A stretch of DNA of 64,000 nt from Clostridium collagenovorans DSM 3089 (GCF_900130005.1 NZ_FQXP01000005.1:353405-417404), one strand, 5' to 3'; shown: positions 35,914 through 45,422, numbered from the stretch's first letter. Made by a program: numbers and translations. The notes: generated from the sequence alone by a model not told the origin.

Positions 35914-35989
35914 CTTAACAAGGCCTCCTAAAATTTATATATCGTAATTTTAAATATTAACAATCCTATATTTGAAACCCCTTATTTAA

Positions 35990-36979
35990 TTACCAAGTTA
36001 GCGCCTCAATCATTTTTGATTTTAATGCTTTAACTGAGCCATCATCTAAGGTATATAAAAACTCTATGAGCTCTTTTTGCTCATCAAGATTTTTGTTTAC
36101 TATATCAACGTCCTTGTGTCTTCCTGGAGACACAACTATTACATCCTTAGATGCAATGAACTTTTTCAACTCTTTTTCATCGTAGCTATTACTATACTCT
36201 ACATCAATTTCATCTAATCCTGAGTTCTTTAAAGCACCCTTAATCTTATACATAAATTCTACTGAAATACATACAAAACCGAATTTAGTAGTTGAAGGAT
36301 ATCTAGCTATCTTAACTATTGTTCCTAAATCAGGGTTAATAGCTACCCCTAAAACCTCTTTCTCAAAACCCTTAGTAAGTTCCGTTATCTCATTTACATG
36401 GTTAAATGTAGTTATAATAACTTGACTACTATTTAAAATCTCTAAAGTCTTAGGTTTCATTTCTTTAAAATCAGCTATAGTCAATGGAATCACATTCATA
36501 TTGCATCTCTTACTCAACTCTTTACTGAACATCTTAGCTTGTTCTATATTACATTCTGCGTATACAGCAACTAGCTTGTCCATAAGAATTCTCTTCTTGT
36601 CCACTCTTTCATGAACTAACTCTAAGAACTCTTCTGTCTCAATACCCGCCTCTATAGCTTCTTCTAATGCCAAGTCTATAAACTTAGATAACTTATCCTT
36701 TAGATCATTATGTTTCCATATACGAGCTTCTTCCTCAACAAAGGTACCCTTACCTTGATAAGATTTAATAATACCCTGTTGTTCTAATTCCTTATAAGCT
36801 GAACTTACTGTATTTCTACTTACATTTAAATTACTAGCAAGTTCTCTCTCAGTAGGCATCTTAGATCCAATTTTTATATCGCCCTTCTGGATTTGATCCA
36901 TTATTTGTTTTTTTACTTGTAAATACAATGGAATACCATTCTTTTTATCTAATACTATATTGATTTTAATCTCCTCCAC
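35990..36979 (-). CDS. GntR-family transcriptional regulator of the glutamate mutase operon
   Basis: A 329-residue regulator. The N-terminal winged helix contains GIPLYLQVKKQIMDQI, PTERELASNLNVSRNTVSSAYKELEQQG and GKGTFV, typical of GntR/YtrA-like DNA-binding domains. The C-terminal part (about 110-329) has alternating strands and helices and may be a ligand-binding Rossmann-like domain; I do not recognise a subfamily. It is the first gene of the cluster, 76 bp ahead of glmS, and the inverted repeat downstream of its own promoter suggests autoregulation. Confidence 0.88.
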   Translation of the reverse strand: MEEIKINIVLDKKNGIPLYLQVKKQIMDQIQKGDIKIGSKMPTERELASNLNVSRNTVSSAYKELEQQGIIKSYQGKGTFVEEEARIWKHNDLKDKLSKFIDLALEEAIEAGIETEEFLELVHERVDKKRILMDKLVAVYAECNIEQAKMFSKELSKRCNMNVIPLTIADFKEMKPKTLEILNSSQVIITTFNHVNEITELTKGFEKEVLGVAINPDLGTIVKIARYPSTTKFGFVCISVEFMYKIKGALKNSGLDEIDVEYSNSYDEKELKKFIASKDVIVVSPGRHKDVDIVNKNLDEQKELIEFLYTLDDGSVKALKSKMIEALTW

Positions 36980-36998
36980 ATTGTTAAGGATTTGCCAA

Positions 36999-37061
36999 AT
37001 GGATTAATGGACTAATCCATCTGACATTTTCAATACTACCATAGACTTTTATTAATTTCAA
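36999..37061 (-). promoter_or_regulatory. Promoter and candidate GntR operator of the glutamate-fermentation operon
   Basis: On the minus strand TTGAAA (37056-37061) and TAGTAT (37033-37038) are 17 nt apart. Just downstream lie ATGGATTA (36999-37006) and TAATCCAT (37013-37020), a perfect 8-bp inverted repeat with a 6-nt spacer, about 20 bp ahead of the regulator's start codon. The position fits repression by the encoded GntR protein. Confidence 0.6.
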
Positions 37062-37189
37062 TAGCTTTTTTATATTATTTTAATTTTTCTGAATAATTAA
37101 CTCCAAGCCTTAATCATCAGTGAGTTTTTTAACTTTTTTTTGATATTTTTTATTATATTTTGAGTTTTACCTCCAATTTCCTTACTTTT

Positions 37190-37275
37190 AAATTGGACTT
37201 TTTATTATGTTCCAATAGCTGTTTTTCATGTAATAACTATCACTTTATAGCATATATTCAAAATTGGACTTTTTA
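37190..37275. repeat. Pair of 15-bp direct repeats
   Basis: AAATTGGACTTTTTA occurs at 37190-37204 and at 37261-37275, the second overlapping the stop codon of the amidase gene. The stretch 37062-37272 otherwise has no gene and should hold the end of the amidase transcript and sequence upstream of the GntR promoter. Confidence 0.55.
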
Positions 37276-38004
37276 GTTTATACCACTATCAACCTTTTCT
37301 TCTTCTACTTTAACTTCATATCCTTCAAAATATTGTTTAATTGACTTTGCAAAAGTAGTTGCTAAAAGCTTTTGATAATCTGAATTAACTAAGTTCTCAA
37401 GCTCTTTCGGATTAGATATAAAGCCACATTCCATTATTATACCTGGCATTGTGTCATTGCATCTTAAGACTTTATAAGCCTCCTTTGCAGGTTTTGGCAA
37501 CCTCTTATTTTTTTCATTAACATCCTTCTTTATATTTTCATGGATTATATTAGCCAATTTTTCACTTTCTGGATTATTAGAATACCAAGCGCCAATTCCG
37601 CATAACTTAGGATCTTGAAATTTATCTATATGTATACTTATAAACAAGTCACAATTACTGTTTTTCTTCATATTACAACGTTTATTTAAATCTTCTATCT
37701 TCTTCTGTCTTACAGTTCCATTATCAGAGTATAGCCCTTCATCACTTTCTCTAGTCATACAAACTTCATAACCCATGGACTCTAATTCCCCTTTCAATAA
37801 GAGTCCAATTTTTAAGTTTATATCTTTTTCATTGACTCCTGATTTGGACACTGCACCTCCGTCCATTCCACCATGACCTGGATCTATAAGAATAACCTTT
37901 TTATTTTCTTCAGCTAAACAATTAAAACTCATAAAATTTATAGCCAATATTAGTGCACTTATAAATAAAACAAGTCTTCTTCCTCTTGCCACGCTTTTCA
38001 TCAT
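37273..38004 (-). CDS. cwlD: N-acetylmuramoyl-L-alanine amidase, CwlD-like (germination type)
   Basis: A 243-residue exported Amidase_3 enzyme. A signal or anchor helix occupies residues about 10-30. Zinc ligands are visible in IDPGHGGMDGG (His), NEKDIN (Glu) and SIHIDKF (His), and the catalytic Glu in MECGFISNP. CwlD makes muramic delta-lactam in the spore cortex, needed for germination; size and motifs match. Start ATG 38004 or the adjacent ATG 38001, after AGGAGG. Confidence 0.85.
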   Translation of the reverse strand: MMKSVARGRRLVLFISALILAINFMSFNCLAEENKKVILIDPGHGGMDGGAVSKSGVNEKDINLKIGLLLKGELESMGYEVCMTRESDEGLYSDNGTVRQKKIEDLNKRCNMKKNSNCDLFISIHIDKFQDPKLCGIGAWYSNNPESEKLANIIHENIKKDVNEKNKRLPKPAKEAYKVLRCNDTMPGIIMECGFISNPKELENLVNSDYQKLLATTFAKSIKQYFEGYEVKVEEEKVDSGIN

Positions 38005-38228
38005 TTGTCCTCCTAATCTTAAGTTTTCTCTTATAATTTTTTAATTTACACTAAATTAGTTTTCGCAAATCTAATAAATTTATTAATTTTTTAATTGGAA
38101 ATTTATCGAAACCCATAATATCTCCTCTTTACTTAAAATATTATATTTAAAACCCTCTTTGTTACTTTGATTTAAAAGTCACATATAAAACGGAAAATTT
38201 TATTTGAACTAAGGTTGATTAAAATAAA

Positions 38229-38260
38229 AAATACCTGCAAGGTTATCCTCACAGGTATTT
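38229..38260 (-). terminator. Rho-independent terminator
   Basis: AAATACCTG (38229-38237) pairs with CAGGTATTT (38252-38260), followed by a T-rich run on the minus strand. It lies 36 bp after the first Na/Pi cotransporter gene. Confidence 0.8.
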
Positions 38261-38295
38261 CATTAAATCATATTCTCTCTTTTGGATTTAAATTA

Positions 38296-39915
38296 TTAAT
38301 AACTATCTGTAGATGCTTGAGCTATATTCATTGAGTGGTCACCTATTCTCTCTAAGTTATTAACTATATCTAAGAACATAGTACCAATTGTAGCATCACA
38401 TATACCTTTATTTAATCTATTTATATGAGATTGTCTACACTTACGCTCTAAGCTATCAATATTCTCTTCTAATCTAACTACTTCTTCTAATTTATCATAA
38501 GTGTTAGTTTCTAACATACTAATACTTAATTCTAAAGACTGTAGTGTAAAATCAAACATTTTTTCAAGCTCTTTTTCTGCCTCTTCAGACATCTTAAGCT
38601 TTTTAACTCTTTTTTCACTTGCTAAATCAACTATATTTTCAGCATGATCTCCTATTCTCTCTGCATCATTTATTACATGGAATAGTGAATCAACTTTCGC
38701 ATGATCTCTATCTGATAAATCTAATTTAGATAACTCTATCAAGTATCTTGTAATTTCATCTTCTAATATATTTATAAGCTTTTCATTTTTGTATACTTTT
38801 TCTATTAAATCACTATCTCCTGTTTCAAAGGCCTTCATAGCTAATGCAACATTCTTTTTAGATTTATTAGCCATTCTTTCTATTTCTTTAACTGTTTGAC
38901 CTAAAGCAATAGCTGGTGATTCAAGTAATCTCTCATCTATGTAAGTTACACCATACTTTTCTTCTTCGTCTTCACCCTTAATAATTTTATTAGCAGACTT
39001 AACAAGTACTCCTATGAACGGTAACAGCACTAAAGTGTTACATATATTAAATATTGTATGTGCATTAGCTATCTGTCTTTTAACATCCACTGATCCTATA
39101 ACTGGTAATTCTGTTACAGCATAAGCTAAAATTCCGAATAAAGGTATAAATATAATTGTACCTATAACATTAAATAATAAGTGGATAATAGCTGCTTTTC
39201 TTGCAGTTTTTGATGTACCTATACTTGATAGTAAAGCAGTTACACAAGTTCCAATATTACATCCGAATAAGACTGGTATTATCATATTAATTGTAACAAC
39301 ACCTGTACCAGATAACGCTATTAATATACCAGTTGTAGCTGATGAACTTTGTAAAATAGCTGTCATTCCTAAACCAGTTAAAATTCCTAAGAACATATTT
39401 CCATCTAATTTTCTAAGAATTTCTATAAACATAGGTGAATCCTTTAAAGGTCCCATAGAATCCTTCATCATTGACATTCCTAAAAATAATATACCAAATC
39501 CTAAAACTATAGATCCTATTTGCTTAATGTTATCCTTCTTAGTAAATAACACTATTAAAGCACCAATACCTATAAAAATTGGTACAAATGCATCTATATT
39601 TAAAGCTACAAGCTGACTTGTAATAGTTGTACCAACATTGGCACCCATTATTACTGCAGTTGCTTGATATAGATTCATTAATTGAGCATTAACAAAACCT
39701 ACTACCATTACTGTAGTTGCACTACTACTTTGAATTATTGCCGTAATTATAGCACCTGTTAAAACCCCTTTTATCGGATTTGATGTTAATTTCTGAAAGA
39801 AGCCTTTTAGTTTGTCTCCAGCGGCATTTTGAAGTCCATCCCCCATCATATTCATTCCAAATAGAAATAGACCTAATCCTCCGAACAAACTAATAACCAT
39901 TTCTAAAGCACCCAT
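38296..39915 (-). CDS. Na/Pi cotransporter family protein with PhoU-like tail
   Basis: This is a 539-residue, Na+-dependent phosphate cotransporter of the NptA/YjbB type. Each half of the membrane domain has the QSSSATT signature (IIQSSSATTVMV and ILQSSSATTGIL), the inverted-repeat hallmark of type II Na/Pi transporters. The C-terminal 200 residues are a cytoplasmic helical PhoU-like domain (NDAERIGDHAENI, NLERIGDHSMNIA). Phosphate uptake or export is the likely function. It is one of two paralogs in tandem, with an 834-bp gap between them. Confidence 0.9.
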   Translation of the reverse strand: MGALEMVISLFGGLGLFLFGMNMMGDGLQNAAGDKLKGFFQKLTSNPIKGVLTGAIITAIIQSSSATTVMVVGFVNAQLMNLYQATAVIMGANVGTTITSQLVALNIDAFVPIFIGIGALIVLFTKKDNIKQIGSIVLGFGILFLGMSMMKDSMGPLKDSPMFIEILRKLDGNMFLGILTGLGMTAILQSSSATTGILIALSGTGVVTINMIIPVLFGCNIGTCVTALLSSIGTSKTARKAAIIHLLFNVIGTIIFIPLFGILAYAVTELPVIGSVDVKRQIANAHTIFNICNTLVLLPFIGVLVKSANKIIKGEDEEEKYGVTYIDERLLESPAIALGQTVKEIERMANKSKKNVALAMKAFETGDSDLIEKVYKNEKLINILEDEITRYLIELSKLDLSDRDHAKVDSLFHVINDAERIGDHAENIVDLASEKRVKKLKMSEEAEKELEKMFDFTLQSLELSISMLETNTYDKLEEVVRLEENIDSLERKCRQSHINRLNKGICDATIGTMFLDIVNNLERIGDHSMNIAQASTDSY

Positions 39916-40749
39916 AAATTCCTCCTACTTATAATCCCTTATGTACTATGTATTATTTTCATAATTTGCTATCTTTCTTTATTTGCTATCTTGGTTTTAA
40001 TTTAAATAAGCTTTAATCTATTTATATATTAAAACTTATTACTAACTTTCTAAAAGCATATACTATAATGTTCTTTATTAAGAATCTAAGTTCTATGTTG
40101 CTTTTTCTATGTCAAGAATTATAGCTAAATTATAAATTAGGTATAAATATGTAAAATAACTTTCAATATTAATTTCACTTAACAAAGTAAAATCAAGCAA
40201 AATTAATGGTTGTAATATTTTTATAATACAAAATTACTAAACTTTTGTTAATACTTTTAAGATATTTTTAACATACTTTGCATCTAAACTTAACATAGAT
40301 TTAACATAACTACTTTTTATACTTATCTTCCTATTTAATATTTATGCTGAAAATATAATTTAAATCTACATTTCCTTTACCTAACTTATTCTGCATTCAT
40401 ATACTTTACAGAGTTTTAACTCATAAGTTATTTGCAGTTAACACTTTGTATCCTTATAATCCAAAAGATAAAAATTAATCTCCTTTAATTTTTATTTCAT
40501 TTTCTATATGTACTTCAACTACTTTAAGTATATATACATATATAATATTGTGCTATAAGCTTATATATTATCCATATTTACTGACTATATAAAAAAAGCT
40601 CCCTTAAAAATAAGAGAACTTTTAATTTATGTATATTTACTTAAGTTATATTTTCATTACAAACATTACTATAATTATTACTTTATTAACTTATATATAT
40701 GTCTTTACTACATGTGTCATTTTAGTACTTTTATATTCTCAATAAAATT
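39916..40749. other. Long AT-rich intergenic region between paralogous phosphate transporters
   Basis: This 834-bp stretch shows no credible gene. It contains the phased TTAACA motifs at 40257-40306 and an imperfect hairpin near 40591-40625 (AAAGCTCCCTTA with TAAGAGAACTTT) that may terminate the upstream paralog at 40750. Confidence 0.5.
40257..40306. promoter_or_regulatory. Candidate PhoP box (TTAACA repeats in 11-bp phase)
   Basis: TTAAGA at 40257, TTAACA at 40268, 40290 and 40301 share an 11-bp register, with one degenerate position at 40279. B. subtilis PhoP boxes are TTAACA-like direct repeats spaced by about 5 bp (11-bp period). The motifs lie about 340-400 bp upstream of the minus-strand transporter start at 39915 and point the opposite way. 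Confidence 0.4.
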
Positions 40750-42414
40750 CTACATTATTAAAGATTCTTCTTTTCTATTTAGAATAGATTCTGCAATATT
40801 AGCTGAATGATCTCCAACTCTTTCTAAGTTGCTTATTACATCTAAGAAAAGAGCTCCTCCTACAGCATCACATACACCTTTACTTAATCTATATATGTGA
40901 GATGCTCTTAAAGCTTCCTCTAAATTGTCTATTCGTTCCTCAATAACAAAAACCTCATTAGCTTTTTCATGGCTATTAAATTCAAAACCGTCTATAGCAA
41001 CTTTTATAGAATCCTTAGCATATGTATATATATCACTTAACTCATTAATAGCCTCCTGAGAAAACTTAATATTATTATCTATTTTCTCCTGTGCTAATTC
41101 AGTAATGTTCTTAGCATGGTCTCCTATACGCTCAATGTCTTTAACAACCCTAAACATAGACGTAACTAATTCATTATGATGTGGTGAAAGCTCTTTATTA
41201 GTTAATTCTATTAAGAAACTAGTAATTTTATGCTCTAAGTCATTTATAATAGATTCATTCTCATAAAGTTTTGATACTAATCCTTGATCATTTTTATTTA
41301 AAATCTCCATGCTAGTATCTAGATTTTCTATTGCAATTTTACCCATTCTGCAAGTCTCTTTAACAGCTTGACCTACTGCTATAACAGGTGACTCTAGTAA
41401 TCTCTCATCTATATAATGTAAGCCCTCTATGTCATTATTAACTATTTCTTCTTTATCCTCTGGTATTATCTTATTAGCAAGCACAACTAAATACTTAATA
41501 AATGGTAATAAGATAATAGTATTACCTATGTTAAATACAGTATGTGCATTGGCGATTTGCTTTTTAATAAGCTCTCCTCCAACTGCATGGACTGGTGTTA
41601 TAGCAACAACAAGTTTTATTAATATTTGCGTTACAGGTATAAATATAATTGTTCCAACTATTTTTATGATTAAATGAATAATTGCAGCTCTTTTAGCATT
41701 TTTCTTTGTTCCTATACTTGAAATTATAGCTGTAACACAAGTACCTATATTGCAACCATATAGAATTGGTACTACAACCTCTAAGGATAATACCCCAGTT
41801 CCAGATAAGGCTATAAGTATCCCTGTAGCTGCTGAAGAACTTTGTATAATAGCAGTCATAACTACCCCAGTTAATATTCCTAAGAACATATTATTACTTA
41901 ACTTAGCTATAGTCGCATGAAATACGGCTGAATTCTGAAGAGGTAACATTGCATCCTTCATTACATCCATACCCAAAAATAATATACCAAACCCTAAAAT
42001 TATATGTCCAAATTCTTTTTTATTTCCTGACTTAGCAAACAAAACTATACAAGCACCTATACCAATAAAAATAGGTACTACACTTTGTAAATCCAAAGTT
42101 ACTATTTGTGCTGTTATAGTTGTCCCAATATTAGCTCCCATGATAACAGCTGTTGCTTGGTATAAGTTCATTAATTGTGCATTTACAAATCCTACTACCA
42201 TTACTGTAGTTGCACTACTACTTTGGATTACAGCCGTAACTATAGCCCCCGTTAGTACACCCTTAATAGGATTAGATGTTATTTTCTCGAAGAATATTTT
42301 TAACTTCTCTCCAGCTGCATTTTGAAGCCCATCTCCCATTAAAGTCATTCCATAAAGGAAAAGTCCCAACCCACCGAATAGTGCTATGACCATTCCTAAA
42401 ACATTATTATCCAT
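40750..42414 (-). CDS. Na/Pi cotransporter family protein with PhoU-like tail (second paralog)
   Basis: A 554-residue paralog of the transporter at 38296, with the same two QSSSATT/QSSSAAT motifs (IIQSSSATTVMVV and IIQSSSAATGILI), the same GANIGTTIT segment, and the PhoU-like tail (VKDIERIGDHAKNI, NLERVGDHSANIA). The second motif carries Ala for Thr. Start ATG 42414 has GGAGGG upstream. Having two such genes side by side suggests duplication with differing kinetics or regulation. Confidence 0.9.
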   Translation of the reverse strand: MDNNVLGMVIALFGGLGLFLYGMTLMGDGLQNAAGEKLKIFFEKITSNPIKGVLTGAIVTAVIQSSSATTVMVVGFVNAQLMNLYQATAVIMGANIGTTITAQIVTLDLQSVVPIFIGIGACIVLFAKSGNKKEFGHIILGFGILFLGMDVMKDAMLPLQNSAVFHATIAKLSNNMFLGILTGVVMTAIIQSSSAATGILIALSGTGVLSLEVVVPILYGCNIGTCVTAIISSIGTKKNAKRAAIIHLIIKIVGTIIFIPVTQILIKLVVAITPVHAVGGELIKKQIANAHTVFNIGNTIILLPFIKYLVVLANKIIPEDKEEIVNNDIEGLHYIDERLLESPVIAVGQAVKETCRMGKIAIENLDTSMEILNKNDQGLVSKLYENESIINDLEHKITSFLIELTNKELSPHHNELVTSMFRVVKDIERIGDHAKNITELAQEKIDNNIKFSQEAINELSDIYTYAKDSIKVAIDGFEFNSHEKANEVFVIEERIDNLEEALRASHIYRLSKGVCDAVGGALFLDVISNLERVGDHSANIAESILNRKEESLIM

Positions 42415-42586
42415 AAAGTCCCTCCAAAATATAAAACTTTATATGTTATAAATTAATTATCTTGTATGTATAACCAAACTTATTTTGTATGAGTAATAAC
42501 CTAAGTAATAATGATTTTTTAACATGAACTTAATATTATCTTAATCTAATTTACTTTTATTTATGAAAACTTCATTTTTATACGCT

Positions 42587-42618
42587 TAAAAAAAGAGAAG
42601 GCACACAGTACCTTCTCT
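42587..42618 (-). terminator. Terminator of the rplM-rpsI operon
   Basis: AGAGAAGG (42594-42601) pairs with CCTTCTCT (42611-42618), followed by seven T on the minus strand. It ends the unit 15 bp past the rpsI stop. Confidence 0.9.
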
Positions 42619-42633
42619 CTCCAATACTCCATA

Positions 42634-43026
42634 TTATCTCTTTGAGAATTGAGGAGCTCTTCTTGCTTTTTTAAGACCGTATTTCTTTCTTTCTTTCATT
42701 CTAGAATCTCTAGTTAAGAATCCAGCTTTTTTGATCTCTGATTTTAAGTTTTCATCAGCTTTTACTAAAGCTCTTGAAAGACCATGTCTGATAGCTCCTG
42801 CTTGACCTGCAAGACCACCACCATGAACGTTTACTAAAACGTCAAATTTATCTTTAGTTCCTGTTAAAACTAAAGGTTGGTTAACGATAACTTTTAATGT
42901 ATCTAAACCGAAATATTCGCTCATATCTCTTTTATTAATTACAACTTTACCTTCTCCTGGTACAAGTCTAACTCTTGCTACTGATTTTTTTCTTCTACCT
43001 GTTGCCATGTATTGAACTTTTGCCAT
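42634..43026 (-). CDS. rpsI: 30S ribosomal protein S9
   Basis: A 130-residue S9 protein that contacts P-site tRNA in the 30S head through its basic C-terminal tail, here ending in RRAPQFSKR. The N-terminal YMATGRRKKSVARVRL is diagnostic. It follows rplM by 22 bp as in most bacteria. Confidence 0.98.
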   Translation of the reverse strand: MAKVQYMATGRRKKSVARVRLVPGEGKVVINKRDMSEYFGLDTLKVIVNQPLVLTGTKDKFDVLVNVHGGGLAGQAGAIRHGLSRALVKADENLKSEIKKAGFLTRDSRMKERKKYGLKKARRAPQFSKR

Positions 43027-43048
43027 TTTACTTCCTCCCTTCAGACTA

Positions 43049-43483
43049 TTAGTATCTTAACTCTAATACTTGTGGCTTTTGAGCTGCATTATCATGCTCT
43101 GGACCGCTGTATACTTTTAATTTCTTAAGCATTTGACGTCCTAATGGTCCTTTTGGAAGCATTCTTCTAACTGCTTCTGTAAATACAAACTCTGGCTTCT
43201 TAGCTATTGCATCTCTATAAGACATTTCTTTTAATCCGCCTGGATATAATGAGTGATGTCTTAACATTTTTTGATCTAACTTCTTACCAGTTAAAACAAC
43301 TTTGTCAGCATTAACAACTACTACGAAATCTCCGCAATCAACGTGTGGAGTAAAAGTTGGCTTGTTTTTACCTCTTAAAATTGTAGCAATTTGACTTGCT
43401 GCTCTACCTAATGTTTGACCTTCTAGGTCTACTACATACCAATTTCTTTCTACATTTTCTTTTTTAGCTATGTATGATTTCAT
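43049..43483 (-). CDS. rplM: 50S ribosomal protein L13
   Basis: A 144-residue L13, an early 23S rRNA-binding assembly protein. Motifs include VVDLEGQTLGRAAS, GDFVVVVNADKV and AVRRMLPKGPLGR. The start is ATG 43483 after GGGAGGGAG; the ATG at 43507 is 8 codons upstream, inside the leader. A consensus promoter and structured leader precede it. Confidence 0.97.
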   Translation of the reverse strand: MKSYIAKKENVERNWYVVDLEGQTLGRAASQIATILRGKNKPTFTPHVDCGDFVVVVNADKVVLTGKKLDQKMLRHHSLYPGGLKEMSYRDAIAKKPEFVFTEAVRRMLPKGPLGRQMLKKLKVYSGPEHDNAAQKPQVLELRY

Positions 43484-43608
43484 TCTTTCTCCCTCCCTGA
43501 ATTTCACATGAAACGATATCTATGCAAAAGACCCGGGGCTAATGGATCTATATACACAATCAATTTAACAACTTTTATAATTATAATACATTGAACCGGG
43601 TGTGTCAA
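43484..43608 (-). promoter_or_regulatory. rplM promoter and leader (candidate L13 autoregulatory leader)
   Basis: On the minus strand a perfect consensus promoter TTGACA (43603-43608), 17-nt spacer and TATAAT (43580-43585) drives a leader of about 90 nt. It contains a GC-rich block near 43530 (CCCGGGTC within an otherwise AT-rich leader) able to form local structure. Firmicutes carry a known L13 leader that binds L13; whether this is one needs a covariance search. Confidence 0.6.
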
Positions 43609-43619
43609 CATATTTACAT

Positions 43620-43660
43620 AAGATAAAATGAAAAAACAATATATTTTTTTATTTTATCTT
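43620..43660 (-). terminator. Terminator of truA (ecf operon)
   Basis: AAGATAAAAT (43620-43629) pairs with ATTTTATCTT (43651-43660), with an inner A6/T6 stem. It lies 26 bp past the truA stop and just upstream of the rplM promoter. Confidence 0.8.
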
Positions 43661-43685
43661 AAAGGCCTGAAATCCTTGTATTTTC

Positions 43686-44423
43686 TTAATTATAATATAC
43701 TTGTTTTAGACATAATCCTAAGGCTGGAGCTGACTTTCCAGCCTTAGTTCTATCCTTAGATTGTAATATATCCATTATAGCCTCTGGTTTAATTTTACCA
43801 GTACCAACTTCAAGTAAAGTTCCTACTATAATTCTTACCATGTTATATAAAAATCCATCAGCCGTAACTTTAACTTCAATAATGTCTCCATTCTTAGATA
43901 CATTTAGTTCAGTAATAGTTCTAACTGATGTTTTAACAGAGCTTCCTTTATTTTTAAAGGACTCAAAATCATGAGTTCCAATAAAATACTCACAAGCTCT
44001 GGACATGTCTTCTAAATTTAATTGCTGTTTAAAATGATACATATAGTTTCTTCCAATAGCCTTAGCTTCTCTTCTATTTAATATAGTATACACATAAGTT
44101 TTCCCAAGACTATTATATCTAGCATGAAACTCTTCCTTAACTTCCTCTGATCTTAAAATAACTATATCTGAAGGAAGTTTACTATTTATAGCATCTTTAA
44201 ATCTATCACTTGGAATATTACTATTTGTTTTAAAATTAGCAACAAACCCTGAAGCGTGAACCCCTGTATCAGTTCTACTTGAACCAATCAGTTCTACCTC
44301 CTCATTAGTAATCTTTCCAATAGCTTTTTCTATTACTTCTTGAATACCTAAAGCATTATTTTGTTTTTGCCATCCAAAATAATTAGTTCCATCATACTCA
44401 ATTGTAAGTTTTATATTTTTCAA
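43686..44423 (-). CDS. truA: tRNA pseudouridine(38-40) synthase TruA
   Basis: A 245-residue enzyme that isomerises uridines 38-40 in the tRNA anticodon arm. The catalytic Asp is in SSRTDTGVHA; YDGTNYFGWQ and FLYNMVRIIVGTL are family motifs. It follows ecfT by 45 bp in the usual clostridial order. Confidence 0.97.
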   Translation of the reverse strand: MKNIKLTIEYDGTNYFGWQKQNNALGIQEVIEKAIGKITNEEVELIGSSRTDTGVHASGFVANFKTNSNIPSDRFKDAINSKLPSDIVILRSEEVKEEFHARYNSLGKTYVYTILNRREAKAIGRNYMYHFKQQLNLEDMSRACEYFIGTHDFESFKNKGSSVKTSVRTITELNVSKNGDIIEVKVTADGFLYNMVRIIVGTLLEVGTGKIKPEAIMDILQSKDRTKAGKSAPALGLCLKQVYYN

Positions 44424-44468
44424 ACTTTCACTTCCTTAAATTTAGTAAAGATATTAACTTTATATCAT

Positions 44469-45269
44469 CTACACTAATCTAGTACAAAGTGTTACTAAAA
44501 TAAATATAGTAAAAGTAATTATAGCTATATAATCTTTATTGCATAACTTAAGCTGTTTCATTCTTGTTCGGCCATTTCCACCTCTATAGCACCTAGATTC
44601 CATAGCAACTGAAAGTTCATCAGCTCTTCTAAAAGAACTAATAAATAAAGGGACTAAAAGTGGCATTAAATTTTTCCCTCGCTCTATCAAGCTTCCATTT
44701 TCAAAGTCTGCACCTCTTGCCTTTTGTGCTTTCATAATCTTATCTGTTTCATCCATAAGTGTAGGAATGAATCTTAAGGCTATTGTCATCATCATTGCTA
44801 ATTCATGAGCTGGTAATCCTATCTTCTTAAATGGCTTTAATAAAGCCTCTATTCCATCAGTTAATTCAATAGGTGATGTAGTTAATGTTAATATAGAAGT
44901 TCCCATAATCAAAAGAGTAAGTCGTATAACCATAAATATAGCTATCCTTACACCTTCACTATAGATTTTTATAAACTTCCACGAAAATAACAATACTCCG
45001 CCTTTTGTCATGAAAATATTTATTAATGCAGTAAAAATCAACAAAATAAATATAGGTTTAAGTCCTTTATATATGTATTTAAACTTTAGATCAGCAATAA
45101 ATACTACCATTATTAAAAATGTTATAATTAGACCATACCCTATAAAGTTTTTCATCAAGAATAAATCTACCATATATATGATAGATATTAATATTTTTAA
45201 CCTTGGGTCCAATTTATGTACAAAAGAATCCCCTGGTATATATTGACCAATTGTTATATCTTTTATCAT
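44469..45269 (-). CDS. ecfT: ECF transporter transmembrane subunit EcfT
   Basis: A 266-residue integral membrane protein of the energy-coupling-factor vitamin transporter. The KAQKARGADFENGSL and ESRCYRGG motifs are the two coupling Ala/Arg-rich helices that dock on EcfA ATPases. It links substrate-binding S proteins, encoded elsewhere, to ATP hydrolysis. Start ATG 45269. It is separated from ecfA2 by an unusual 480-bp spacer. Confidence 0.95.
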   Translation of the reverse strand: MIKDITIGQYIPGDSFVHKLDPRLKILISIIYMVDLFLMKNFIGYGLIITFLIMVVFIADLKFKYIYKGLKPIFILLIFTALINIFMTKGGVLLFSWKFIKIYSEGVRIAIFMVIRLTLLIMGTSILTLTTSPIELTDGIEALLKPFKKIGLPAHELAMMMTIALRFIPTLMDETDKIMKAQKARGADFENGSLIERGKNLMPLLVPLFISSFRRADELSVAMESRCYRGGNGRTRMKQLKLCNKDYIAIITFTIFILVTLCTRLV

Positions 45270-45422
45270 AGTTCGTTTAAAACTATCCTATAATAGTCTT
45301 AATCCCCCTTCGATATTAAATTTTATTAATAATCTACCTACCTATTATACTACCTTTTATAAATCACTTACTACTTTAGTAACATCATATTCCTAAACAT
45401 GAAATATCATAATTATATGAAA

